Assembly (NCBI GenBank): GCA_044227925.1 | Contig: JBGAVW010000004.1 | Span: 1 to 64,000, forward strand | Direction: 5' to 3' | DNA from: JADJLQ01 sp044227925 | GTDB lineage: Bacteria; Bacteroidota; Bacteroidia; Chitinophagales; Saprospiraceae | Length of the DNA stretch: 64,000 nucleotides | In this document: positions 44,840-53,262 of the stretch, piece by piece | Layout of the letters: every line of letters starts with the position of its first letter | How positions within the stretch are numbered: position 1 is the first letter of the stretch | Notes under the pieces: model-generated | What the model was told of the DNA's origin: nothing | The model's database searches: none | What the model saw: only the letters and a program-made list of their open reading frames with translations | Translations under genes and position numbers: made by a program

Positions 44840-47008
44840 TTACTGTTTTAACCCTTTTTCCATCCCCAGCAAGCCCATCATAAAAGCATATTCTTCTGCT
44901 CTTTCATGAAGCCGTTGAAATCTGCCAGACGAACCACCGTGAGATCCTGTCATATTGGTTTTTAATATTAAGATGTTTTTATCCGTTTTTAATGTTCGCA
45001 TAAGTGCAACATATTTGGCTGGTTCAAAATATTGCACTTGTGAATCATTTAAAGAGGTGAATACATAGATATTGGGATAGTCTCTGGGTTTTAGATTGTC
45101 ATAAGGGGAATATGTTTTCATGTATTGATATTCATCTTTATTATTGGGGTTTCCCCATTCTGTATATTCCCCGGTAGTCAATGGGATAGAGGGGTCAGAC
45201 ATGGTAGTGATGACATCTACAAATGGAACACCGGTAAGTATTCCTTTGAAAAGATCCGGTCTCATGTTGGCTACAGCTCCCATCAACAAACCTCCGGCTG
45301 ACCTTCCGGTAGCGAATAATCTGTCCTTAGAAGTGTATTTGGCATCTACAAGGTATTGAGCACAGTCTATAAAATCATTAAATGTATTCATTTTATTCAT
45401 CATTTTACCCTGTTCATACCACTTGTAGCCGAGCTCCATTCCTCCCCGGATGTGAGCAATGCCACATACAAATCCGCGATCAACCAGGCTTAGCCAGTTG
45501 CTATTAAAATCAGGATCATAACTAATACCGTATGAGCCGTATCCAACCAGATAACAAGGGGCACTTCCGTCTTTCTTAAATCCTTTTTTATACATAAGTG
45601 AAACGGGTACTTTGGTTTTGTCTCTTGCTTCAACCCAAATGTATTCGGTTTCATAATTATTAGTATCGAAGTTTCCCAGGACGGGTTGTACTTTTTTTAT
45701 TTCTTTGGATCGGGTATTCAAGTCGTAGTCGATCACTGTGGGCGGGGTTTTAAAAGAATTGAATACATATCTTAATTTATCCGTATTGTATTCAAAATTA
45801 TTATTAATAGTCGCAGCATAGGTAGGCTCTCCGAAGTCGATAAAATGCTCCTTTTCATCACCCCAGTTTTTTATCAGTAATTGATTTAATCCGTTTTTTC
45901 TCATTCCTACTACTAGATGGTTTTTGAATATATCAAAATATTCAATCAATACAGCATCATCATGGGGTATTACATCCACCCAGTTTTGAACAGTGGGATT
46001 TGATACCGGGGCTTTCATTATCTTGAAATTCTTTGCTCCATCTTTGTTTGTTTTAATATAGAAATGATCTCCATAGTGATCTACTTCATAGAAAAATTCT
46101 TTTTCACGAGCTTTTAATAATGTAAAACTTCCTTTAGCGTCTGCAGACCGGATATAATGAGTCTCTACATTTTGGGTATACCCATGTGTAAGAAAAATGT
46201 ATTCGTCTGATTTTGATTTGTCTATTCCTACATAGGCGGTTTCGTCTTTCTCTTCATACATGAGTTCATCTTGTTGTTGGCCCAAAATGTGGCGCCATAC
46301 TTTGTCTGATCTGAGTGTGACTTCATCTTTGGTGTCGTATAAAATTGTTTTTGAATCAGCCATCCAATCGTAGCCTCCGGCAGTGCTAAACTCATCGGGA
46401 AGCAACTGACCACTTTCCAGGTCTGCTATCCTGGCAGTGAACAAATTACGACCAGTTGTGTCAACCATATAGATCATGTATTTATCATCTGGACTTATTT
46501 TTAGCCCGGTGGCCAGAAAGTATTCATGTCCTTTAGCCAGTATATTTACATCTATTAATATTTGTTCGGCAGCACTAAGATTGTCTTTCTTTCGGCAATA
46601 GATGGGATATTCCTTACCGGTTTCGAATCTGGTATAATAATAGTAGCCGCTTTTTAAATAAGGTACTGAGGTATCATCTTCTTTGATTCTTGCTTTTAAT
46701 TCAGTAAAAAGTTCTTCTTTTAGATTTTTTACAGGGCTGAGCACACTATCTGCATACTTGTTTTCTGCTTCCAGAAAAGCCTTTACATCAGGATTTTCTC
46801 TTTCATTTAACCAATAGTATTTATCTGTCCTGCTTTCGCCATGCAGGGTAAATGTTTTGGGAATTTCTTTTGCTATTGGTGCCTGATATTTTTCCGGAGT
46901 AAATAAACTATGATTCATCGATGTATTTATTGACTGTTGTTGATTGCAGGAATAAGATAAAAAAAGTATTGAAGATAGTACGAGGCTAATAAAAGCATTT
47001 GGTTTCAT
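44840..47008 (-). CDS. Prolyl oligopeptidase-family serine peptidase (S9A, oligopeptidase B type), lipoprotein
   Basis: The 722-residue protein has a lipoprotein signal ending at SYSC (Cys 21). The propeller domain is followed by the alpha/beta hydrolase with the catalytic Ser in ATGRSAGGLLMG, the Asp in FTSLNDSQVQYFEPAKYV and the His in MTGSHGGSSGRF. The pattern and length match oligopeptidase B, which cuts after basic residues in small peptides. The lipid anchor points to the periplasm. It lies 20 bases behind the deoxynucleoside kinase gene. Confidence 0.92.
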   Translation of the reverse strand: MKPNAFISLVLSSILFLSYSCNQQQSINTSMNHSLFTPEKYQAPIAKEIPKTFTLHGESRTDKYYWLNERENPDVKAFLEAENKYADSVLSPVKNLKEELFTELKARIKEDDTSVPYLKSGYYYYTRFETGKEYPIYCRKKDNLSAAEQILIDVNILAKGHEYFLATGLKISPDDKYMIYMVDTTGRNLFTARIADLESGQLLPDEFSTAGGYDWMADSKTILYDTKDEVTLRSDKVWRHILGQQQDELMYEEKDETAYVGIDKSKSDEYIFLTHGYTQNVETHYIRSADAKGSFTLLKAREKEFFYEVDHYGDHFYIKTNKDGAKNFKIMKAPVSNPTVQNWVDVIPHDDAVLIEYFDIFKNHLVVGMRKNGLNQLLIKNWGDEKEHFIDFGEPTYAATINNNFEYNTDKLRYVFNSFKTPPTVIDYDLNTRSKEIKKVQPVLGNFDTNNYETEYIWVEARDKTKVPVSLMYKKGFKKDGSAPCYLVGYGSYGISYDPDFNSNWLSLVDRGFVCGIAHIRGGMELGYKWYEQGKMMNKMNTFNDFIDCAQYLVDAKYTSKDRLFATGRSAGGLLMGAVANMRPDLFKGILTGVPFVDVITTMSDPSIPLTTGEYTEWGNPNNKDEYQYMKTYSPYDNLKPRDYPNIYVFTSLNDSQVQYFEPAKYVALMRTLKTDKNILILKTNMTGSHGGSSGRFQRLHERAEEYAFMMGLLGMEKGLKQ

Positions 47009-47028
47009 TTTAATGCATTTAATAATTT

Positions 47029-47658
47029 TTAAAATAACCCATGAAGCTTGCTGTCAATGGCAGTAACTATTTTTCCCAGATCTTCAGATTTGTTTATAAA
47101 ATCAAGATCATCTATGTTGATTATAAGTAATTCCGACTGATACCCTTCAATCCAATCGTCGTATTTTTTATTCAGTTTTTTGAGATAATCGAGACTCATA
47201 TTGCCTTCATAATCCCTTCCCCTGGTTTGTATATGCTCTACCAGTGTAGATATATTAGCTTTCAGGTAAATCAACAAATCCGGTGGTGCTACCTGTGAAG
47301 ACATGGTTTGGAAAAGGTGTTGATATGATTCAAAGTCACGCTTTGTCATGAGCCCCATTTCATACAGATTTGGGGCAAAAATATGGGCATCTTCATAGAT
47401 GGTCCGATCCTGTACTACCGGGGAATCTCCTGATCTAATGGCCAGGATTTGCTTATATCTGGAGTGGAGAAAATGGATCTGGAGATTAAATGACCAGCGA
47501 TTCATATCAAAATAGAAATCAGACAGATATGGGTTGTCAGTTGCATCCTCGTACATTACCTGCCAGTGAAAATGCTTCGATAAGAGGGTTGCCAATGAAG
47601 TTTTACCGGCACCAATATTGCCTGCAACCGCTATATGTTTAAATTGTTTCTCAGCCAT
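47029..47658 (-). CDS. Deoxynucleoside kinase
   Basis: The 209-residue protein has the P-loop GNIGAGKTSL (residues 13-22), a lid and substrate segment DRTIYEDAHIFA and RGRDYEGNMSLDYLKKLNKKYDDWI near the C-terminus. These match the deoxyadenosine/deoxyguanosine kinase group that salvages deoxynucleosides. Base preference cannot be told. The start ATG at 47658 is 144 bases from the divergent permease gene. Confidence 0.93.
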   Translation of the reverse strand: MAEKQFKHIAVAGNIGAGKTSLATLLSKHFHWQVMYEDATDNPYLSDFYFDMNRWSFNLQIHFLHSRYKQILAIRSGDSPVVQDRTIYEDAHIFAPNLYEMGLMTKRDFESYQHLFQTMSSQVAPPDLLIYLKANISTLVEHIQTRGRDYEGNMSLDYLKKLNKKYDDWIEGYQSELLIINIDDLDFINKSEDLGKIVTAIDSKLHGLF

Positions 47659-47790
47659 GACAGTGATGCAAGATAAAGTATTGTGCTTATATTTTTTGCC
47701 TTATACCGGGTGAATTATCTGCCCGTGGATAAATTCTAGATTTCCTGGTTATAAAAATGATAATGTTCGCAAGCTTAGGATTAATAGAAT

Positions 47791-47798
47791 TAATTTTG
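47791..47798 (+). promoter_or_regulatory. -7 promoter element of the LptF/LptG permease gene
   Basis: TAATTTTG matches TAnnTTTG exactly and ends only four bases before the ATG at 47803. The transcript would begin at or next to the start codon. Confidence 0.5.
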
Positions 47799-47802
47799 TC
47801 GC

Positions 47803-49413
47803 ATGAATTTCTTGCTGGATCGCTTAAAAAAAGTAGATCGGTTACTCATTTCCTCATTTATCCCTCCAATGATGCTCTCATTTCTGATAGCCTTATTTGT
47901 GCTGACCATGCAGTTTTTCTGGCTGTATATAGATGAAATAATGGGTAAAGGGGTGGGTTTTTTACAAATTGTGGAATTGGTTTCCTATTTAACCATATCA
48001 TTCGTACCGCTTGCGTTGCCCCTATCGGTAATTCTGGCTTCGGTGATGGTATTTGGCAATATGGGCGAGCGATATGAGCTGGCCAGCTTAAAGTCCGCAG
48101 GAATTAGCCTTATTAGGGTTATGAAGCCGCTTATTTTTTTTGTGGGATTCATCTCGGTGTTTTCATTTGTTGCCTCCAACTATATTATACCTAAGTCTAA
48201 TTTAAAATTCCTTACCAGATTGTATGATATCCGGCGACAAAAGCCGGCGCTTGCGATTGAACCTGGAATTTTTAATGATGACTTTTATGGATACAGTATA
48301 TATGTAGGAAAAAAACATTCTATCCGAGATTCGATTGAAAATGTAATTGTATATAATGAAAACAGATCCACTGATTTGATTTTAGTGACGCGGGCATCTC
48401 ACGGCCGGATGTATACTGCTGATAAAGGGCGGAGGTTTGTGATGGAACTTTTTGATGGTGAACAAGTGGAAGAGACCTCTCCTCAATATAAAGAAGGGGG
48501 CAGGAGAAATTATCCACTCATGAGAGCGCACTTTGATAAATATGTGCAATCTTTCGACCTGGAAGAGTTTGAGATAAACAACACCGATGAAAGCAGATTC
48601 AAGGATAATCAAAAAATGCTTAATAACCGGGAATTGCTCATTCAAATTGATACTCTCAAAAAACAAATTTATGATGGACAGCGCAAAGTAGGTCTTGGAG
48701 TGAATAAATTATTTGATTCTACGTATCACCAAAAAATTCTCAGCGATAAAATGAGAAGGGACTCCCTGCAAGGCGATACTTCTACCAGATCGAAATTTGT
48801 TTCGAACCTGGTAGACAGCATGAATAAAGTCAGGAATGTAGTTTCAACTATTGATCTTCACACCAAACCGGATTCGGTTATTTCTGAGGTAGATTTAAAA
48901 CCTGGTAGTAAAGTGAATCATTTTTATGAGCTACTCAGCGAAGATAAAAAAGCAAGATTTTTTAAAGAAACCGGATCATCCGCCAGCTTGGTTCAATCAG
49001 AAATAATAAATGTTATCTATACTCTGGAGTCTGTAAAAAAGAAGGAAATCCTTCACTGGCAGCAATTTTATCAAAAATTTACTCTTGCTTTTGCCTGTAT
49101 TATATTTTTATTTATAGGGGCTCCAATGGGAGCAATCGTACGCAAAGGTGGATTTGGATATCCATTACTCATCTCCATTATATTTTTTGTACTTTATATT
49201 ATGACTTCCAAAATGTTTGAAAAACTAACGGATTCAATGGTATTGAATGTTACAGTCGGAATGTGGCTTACCTCATGCCTAATGGGAGTAACGGGCTTAT
49301 ATCTCACGTACAGGGCATCTAAAGACATGTCTTCCAATTTTATCGCCAATATCCAGGATAGTATAATTAAATGGTGGAATAGCAGGAGAAAATATGCTAA
49401 AAAATTGGTTTAG
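47803..49413 (+). CDS. LptF/LptG-family permease (YjgP/YjgQ)
   Basis: The 536-residue protein belongs to the LptF/LptG permeases, which lift lipopolysaccharide from the inner membrane together with LptB. Three N-terminal membrane helices include PPMMLSFLIALFVLTMQFFW, and three more lie at the C-terminus with GAPMGAIVRKGGFGYPLL. A periplasmic region of about 250 residues lies between, longer than in the 360-residue E. coli proteins. The long insert has mixed charge (MRRDSLQGDTSTRSKF). Whether it is LptF or LptG cannot be told here. Confidence 0.92.
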   Translation: MNFLLDRLKKVDRLLISSFIPPMMLSFLIALFVLTMQFFWLYIDEIMGKGVGFLQIVELVSYLTISFVPLALPLSVILASVMVFGNMGERYELASLKSAGISLIRVMKPLIFFVGFISVFSFVASNYIIPKSNLKFLTRLYDIRRQKPALAIEPGIFNDDFYGYSIYVGKKHSIRDSIENVIVYNENRSTDLILVTRASHGRMYTADKGRRFVMELFDGEQVEETSPQYKEGGRRNYPLMRAHFDKYVQSFDLEEFEINNTDESRFKDNQKMLNNRELLIQIDTLKKQIYDGQRKVGLGVNKLFDSTYHQKILSDKMRRDSLQGDTSTRSKFVSNLVDSMNKVRNVVSTIDLHTKPDSVISEVDLKPGSKVNHFYELLSEDKKARFFKETGSSASLVQSEIINVIYTLESVKKKEILHWQQFYQKFTLAFACIIFLFIGAPMGAIVRKGGFGYPLLISIIFFVLYIMTSKMFEKLTDSMVLNVTVGMWLTSCLMGVTGLYLTYRASKDMSSNFIANIQDSIIKWWNSRRKYAKKLV

Positions 49414-49698
49414 GTCAGTTTTGCTATTTCTTTTTATACTGTATAGACTTATCATTTTTTACATCCTACCAGGAATTTCATTTCTTTATGCCTGGATATA
49501 GCATGCCTCTTGAAATAAAAATCTTGCCGGTTGCTTGAAACTTTATTTTTTCTTAACCGCTTGTTGAAAGCACGGACAAGCATATAGCCTGGCTTATATT
49601 AATCGCACTAAAATCTTTGCATCCTTACTCCTGGATTCTGTGGCAATGCCTCATGCATGCATGACCTGATCAAATAAAGGAAATTGCTTTGGAGTCAT
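49414..49698. other. 285-bp convergent gap with no visible gene
   Basis: Only short open frames and a 14-bp palindrome, TCATGCATGCATGA at 49652-49665, are visible. No clear terminator, RNA gene or gene remnant is seen. Confidence 0.6.
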
Positions 49699-51804
49699 TT
49701 AAAATTTCCACCTTACCTGGAGCTTAACTTCTGATCTTTTATTCCCAATTATCTTATCTAAGCCACTACCAATCGATTCCGCTCCATTCAATTTTGTGAT
49801 GGCATACCTGGCTTCCAGGCTAAGGTTGCGTATACCGGTATATTGTGTATTGAGATAGTACCTCCATCCTTTGCCATTATAATTTGGCACATAAAAATTA
49901 TAAAGTAAATCATTTTCGTAAGCGTAAATACCTGAATCATAACTATCCGTATTATAATATGCAATACGTGAAGAAAAAGAAATTGGTTTGGAAATGGATT
50001 GATACAAAATATCCTGAAAAATCATATATCCATGTTGATTGTCCTGATTTGATTTAGAATAAGCTGAAAATTCTATTCTGGATCTGGTTTCTATAGATTT
50101 AGAATGTAAGTAATTAAAATTTATACGCAATGATTTTTTAGTGTAGTCTGCCAATGGGCGTATTGGATTTTGAAGGGTTGAGTTTTCTTCACGCGATTTA
50201 TTGCGAAATTGAATGTAGACTTCCATCTTGCGACGGATAGAGTAGGAGAGTCTGATTAATTGCTCATTGCCCAGTGAAGGCCTTTGGACATTAAATCTTA
50301 GCCAGGGATGAGACCATAGATCCCAATACCCGGATACTTTCCATCGGGAGGTTGGCCTCATCTCCATTCCAATATAAAATCCTGTTTCATTATTTGCCAA
50401 AGTGTTTTCTGAAAAAGCATTTGAATAAAGGGCAGGATAAGATTTATCCAATTTGCGATATAGAAATGAAATATCTAACTTCTTGTCTAACGATAGTTGT
50501 AATCCTTCCATTAAAGCATAGGTTCCCGGATTGCTTATAGCTGCTTCACCAAAAAAGTGAAAATTTCTCAATTGGAAACTATGATCCAGGCTTGCCTGAA
50601 ATAAATCGGTGCCTCTAAAGGAAAATTGATTGTATGGGACATCTTGTTTCCGGAAGTCTTTATTAAATGAGGTAAACAGTGAATTAATACCAATATGGCC
50701 ATATTGCCCTTTATACTTTACAGCACCACCTATCATGGTCTCTGTCAGTGCATTCTCATCCGATATTTCATTTATAGTTCGATGATATCCGCTTTCCTGA
50801 AAACTGGAAAAAATGGATTCACGATCAAGCGAATCGGTGACACTATTGCCATCTTTTTTGCGCACAGAAAAAATCATCGTTGCTTCCGTATTTTTGTTGA
50901 TATTTATATTTGATGCGAAGCCACGTAAAAAATTGGATTCATTTACTGAATTATATGGTCTGATGGTACGTTCAGCTTTCCTGATATTAGTAGCCCATGG
51001 GCTTTTACCTACTCCAAATCCTGAATGTATGATCAGTCCTTGGCCAAACGACAGATTATAATCACCCACTATAAAGTCCTTTATAGTTTTATTTGTATTC
51101 CGCAATGCAAAGTGAAATGAGTAATAATCAAAACCATGTTTGTTGCTTCCTTTGAAAAATTCCTCTCCCGGATCTTTTTCAGATGTAAATCCTATGCTCA
51201 GTTTATTTTCATAATAATATTTGAATCTGAGGTACAATCTGTTTGGATTGCCAAGGTAAAAAGAACTACGGGTTGGATCATAGCCTACTTGATCTTCCAG
51301 ATACCTTCCGGTTCGAAGAAAGAGTTCAGCATCGCCATATTTCAACATTTCAGTTACAGGCACCTGGAATTTTTCAAAATTTGCCTTTAATCGCACAAAA
51401 GGGATGATCATTTTTATACTTGCCACATCCAGGCCTGGTATAGCTTGTAATTCGTATATGCTAATCAATTCTCCGTGTTGTTTTATATAATTTTTGACAT
51501 TGAGTATTTGAGATGGCCTTAATAGCACGAGATCGTCTATTTCATCTTCATCATTGATATTGACAGGATGGGATTGTAAATATTCAAGCTTGTCGTATAA
51601 TGTATTGTAATTAAAATCTCCGTCTTGTTCACGGGATTCCATATACGACTGGATGATGTCTTCTAACTCAAAAGCAGGCTTGATTTTAATACTGTCCCTA
51701 ATCCTTGTAGATTGTGCAGAGAGTAAATTGATTTCAGTGCCCAAAAAGGACAAAATACATAGGTAAAGAAAAAATTTCCGATATTTTTCTTTCTGTCTGG
51801 ACAA
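49699..51804 (-). CDS. Exported helix-hairpin-helix and beta-barrel protein
   Basis: The 701-residue protein has a signal peptide (about residues 1-31). A region at about 55-130 holds ComEA-like helix-hairpin-helix segments, with LLRPSQILNVKNYIKQHGELISIYELQAIPGLDVASIKMIIP. The rest is beta-strand-rich with many aromatic residues, like an outer-membrane barrel. This architecture is conserved in Bacteroidota but its role is unknown. The only workable start is a TTG at 51804, because an in-frame stop lies 15 bases further upstream. It follows the aminotransferase gene by 18 bases. Confidence 0.8.
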   Translation of the reverse strand: MSRQKEKYRKFFLYLCILSFLGTEINLLSAQSTRIRDSIKIKPAFELEDIIQSYMESREQDGDFNYNTLYDKLEYLQSHPVNINDEDEIDDLVLLRPSQILNVKNYIKQHGELISIYELQAIPGLDVASIKMIIPFVRLKANFEKFQVPVTEMLKYGDAELFLRTGRYLEDQVGYDPTRSSFYLGNPNRLYLRFKYYYENKLSIGFTSEKDPGEEFFKGSNKHGFDYYSFHFALRNTNKTIKDFIVGDYNLSFGQGLIIHSGFGVGKSPWATNIRKAERTIRPYNSVNESNFLRGFASNININKNTEATMIFSVRKKDGNSVTDSLDRESIFSSFQESGYHRTINEISDENALTETMIGGAVKYKGQYGHIGINSLFTSFNKDFRKQDVPYNQFSFRGTDLFQASLDHSFQLRNFHFFGEAAISNPGTYALMEGLQLSLDKKLDISFLYRKLDKSYPALYSNAFSENTLANNETGFYIGMEMRPTSRWKVSGYWDLWSHPWLRFNVQRPSLGNEQLIRLSYSIRRKMEVYIQFRNKSREENSTLQNPIRPLADYTKKSLRINFNYLHSKSIETRSRIEFSAYSKSNQDNQHGYMIFQDILYQSISKPISFSSRIAYYNTDSYDSGIYAYENDLLYNFYVPNYNGKGWRYYLNTQYTGIRNLSLEARYAITKLNGAESIGSGLDKIIGNKRSEVKLQVRWKF

Positions 51805-51822
51805 TGGTCTGATGGTTTACTG

Positions 51823-53112
51823 CTACGTTTTGGATAGTTTAGCAATGCCATCAACTAAAATATCGAGATCGGAAGGCAGGGTATAGGTATTGGGGGTAAT
51901 CCGTACACCACTGATATTTTCCCAGACAATGCCAACAGTGTGAATTTTATGTTTATCAAACAAATAAGAATCTACCTGGGCCGGTGTTTTTCCTTGTATT
52001 TGTAATAAACCAATGGCACATCCAAACTCAGGTTTCAAAGAAGTACCAATGGTGACACCAGGTATTTGCATTGCCCGTTCTGCCCAATAATTCTTAAGAT
52101 AATGCAATCTTTTTTGTTTTCTTTCACTTCCTATCATTTGGTGAAACTGTATAGCTTGCCCTGTTGCCTGTTCTATGTGGAATGGTCTTGTTCCCATATT
52201 CTCAAACTTTCGGATATCATCGCTTTCAGGTTCGCCTGCTCCAAATAATGGATAAAGTCGTTTAATCTTGTCTTTTTTTACGTACATAAAGCCAGTACCT
52301 ATTGGTGCACTGATCCATTTGTGTAGGCTGGTACCGAAATAATCTGATCCAAGTTCACTGACATTGTATTTGATATGGCCAAAGGAATGTGCACCATCGA
52401 GCACTACTTCAATATTTCGTTTGTGGGCTTCAGTGGCTATCTCTTTTGCCGGCATGATCTGGCCCATCCAATTGATGATATGAGTGAGGTGTATAATTTT
52501 TGTTTTTGTAGTAATGGCATCGGTATATTTTTTTACAATAGCAGCATTATCTTCAGATGGCAATTTGAGATCTAACCAGACCAACCTGATACCATCCCTT
52601 TTTTCCCGTTGTTTCCATGAATTAATCATATTGGGGTAATCTTGTTTGCAAAGTATTACTTCATCTCCTGCCCGCAACTGCAAACCGAATATTATATTTT
52701 CTAGTGCTTCAGTTGCATTTCTATGTAAGGCAACTTCTTCACTTGAGACCCCTGCCAGATCAGCTAGTCTTTTTCGTAAAGGTTCTCTGCCCTGGTCCAA
52801 AATACGCCACATATAATAGGAGGGCGCTTCATTGCTGAGCCGGGCATATCTTTCTACAGCATCCTGGACAGATTTGGGGGCAGGTGCCACACCTCCATTA
52901 TTAAGATTGATCATATTTGCATTTACAGTATAGGCTTGCTGTATATAAGACCAAAAATCTTCATCAGTAGCCAAAGTCCTGGCATCTACATCTTTATATT
53001 CATTGAAAAAGTCAATCGAGTATTTTTCCTGTTTTTTAGATTGCCATGGTATCAACATACCCATACTAGCCGAATAAGCGGCATTTTTTAAAAAATTTCT
53101 TCTTGATTTCAT
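51823..53112 (-). CDS. Class V PLP aminotransferase (isopenicillin N epimerase-like), exported
   Basis: The 429-residue protein begins MKSRRNFLKNAAYSASMGML, a twin-arginine signal. The enzyme is class V: NNGGVAPAPKSVQDAVERY, HRNATEALENIIFGL, VVLDGAHSFGHIKYN and the PLP-Lys segment GTSLHKWISAPIGTGFMYV. It is related to isopenicillin N epimerase-like proteins; substrate unknown. It lies upstream of the helix-hairpin-helix gene and after a terminator that ends the CHRD gene. Confidence 0.88.
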   Translation of the reverse strand: MKSRRNFLKNAAYSASMGMLIPWQSKKQEKYSIDFFNEYKDVDARTLATDEDFWSYIQQAYTVNANMINLNNGGVAPAPKSVQDAVERYARLSNEAPSYYMWRILDQGREPLRKRLADLAGVSSEEVALHRNATEALENIIFGLQLRAGDEVILCKQDYPNMINSWKQREKRDGIRLVWLDLKLPSEDNAAIVKKYTDAITTKTKIIHLTHIINWMGQIMPAKEIATEAHKRNIEVVLDGAHSFGHIKYNVSELGSDYFGTSLHKWISAPIGTGFMYVKKDKIKRLYPLFGAGEPESDDIRKFENMGTRPFHIEQATGQAIQFHQMIGSERKQKRLHYLKNYWAERAMQIPGVTIGTSLKPEFGCAIGLLQIQGKTPAQVDSYLFDKHKIHTVGIVWENISGVRITPNTYTLPSDLDILVDGIAKLSKT

Positions 53113-53124
53113 TACTATGAATTT

Positions 53125-53165
53125 AAAATAAAAAAAATCCCCGTCTCTAATTAAAAACGAGGATT
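53125..53165 (-). terminator. Minus-strand terminator after the CHRD gene
   Basis: On the minus strand AATCCTCGT (53165-53157) pairs with ACGGGGATT (53144-53136), with one mismatch, across a 12-base loop, followed by TTTTTTATTTT. It separates the CHRD gene from the aminotransferase gene. Confidence 0.8.
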
Positions 53166-53262
53166 CTAAGATATTGAAAAAAGTTAGCTATTCAGGAGAA
53201 AAATCAGCAACTGATGAAAGTCAGGATAAGGCTCTTTGCTATACCCCGAGTTTAGTTGGCTC

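Noticed and set aside
49652..49665. 14-bp palindrome TCATGCATGCATGA in the gap after the permease gene
   Set aside because: It is built from an ATGC repeat, which is self-complementary by nature, and lies between converging genes where an operator is not expected.
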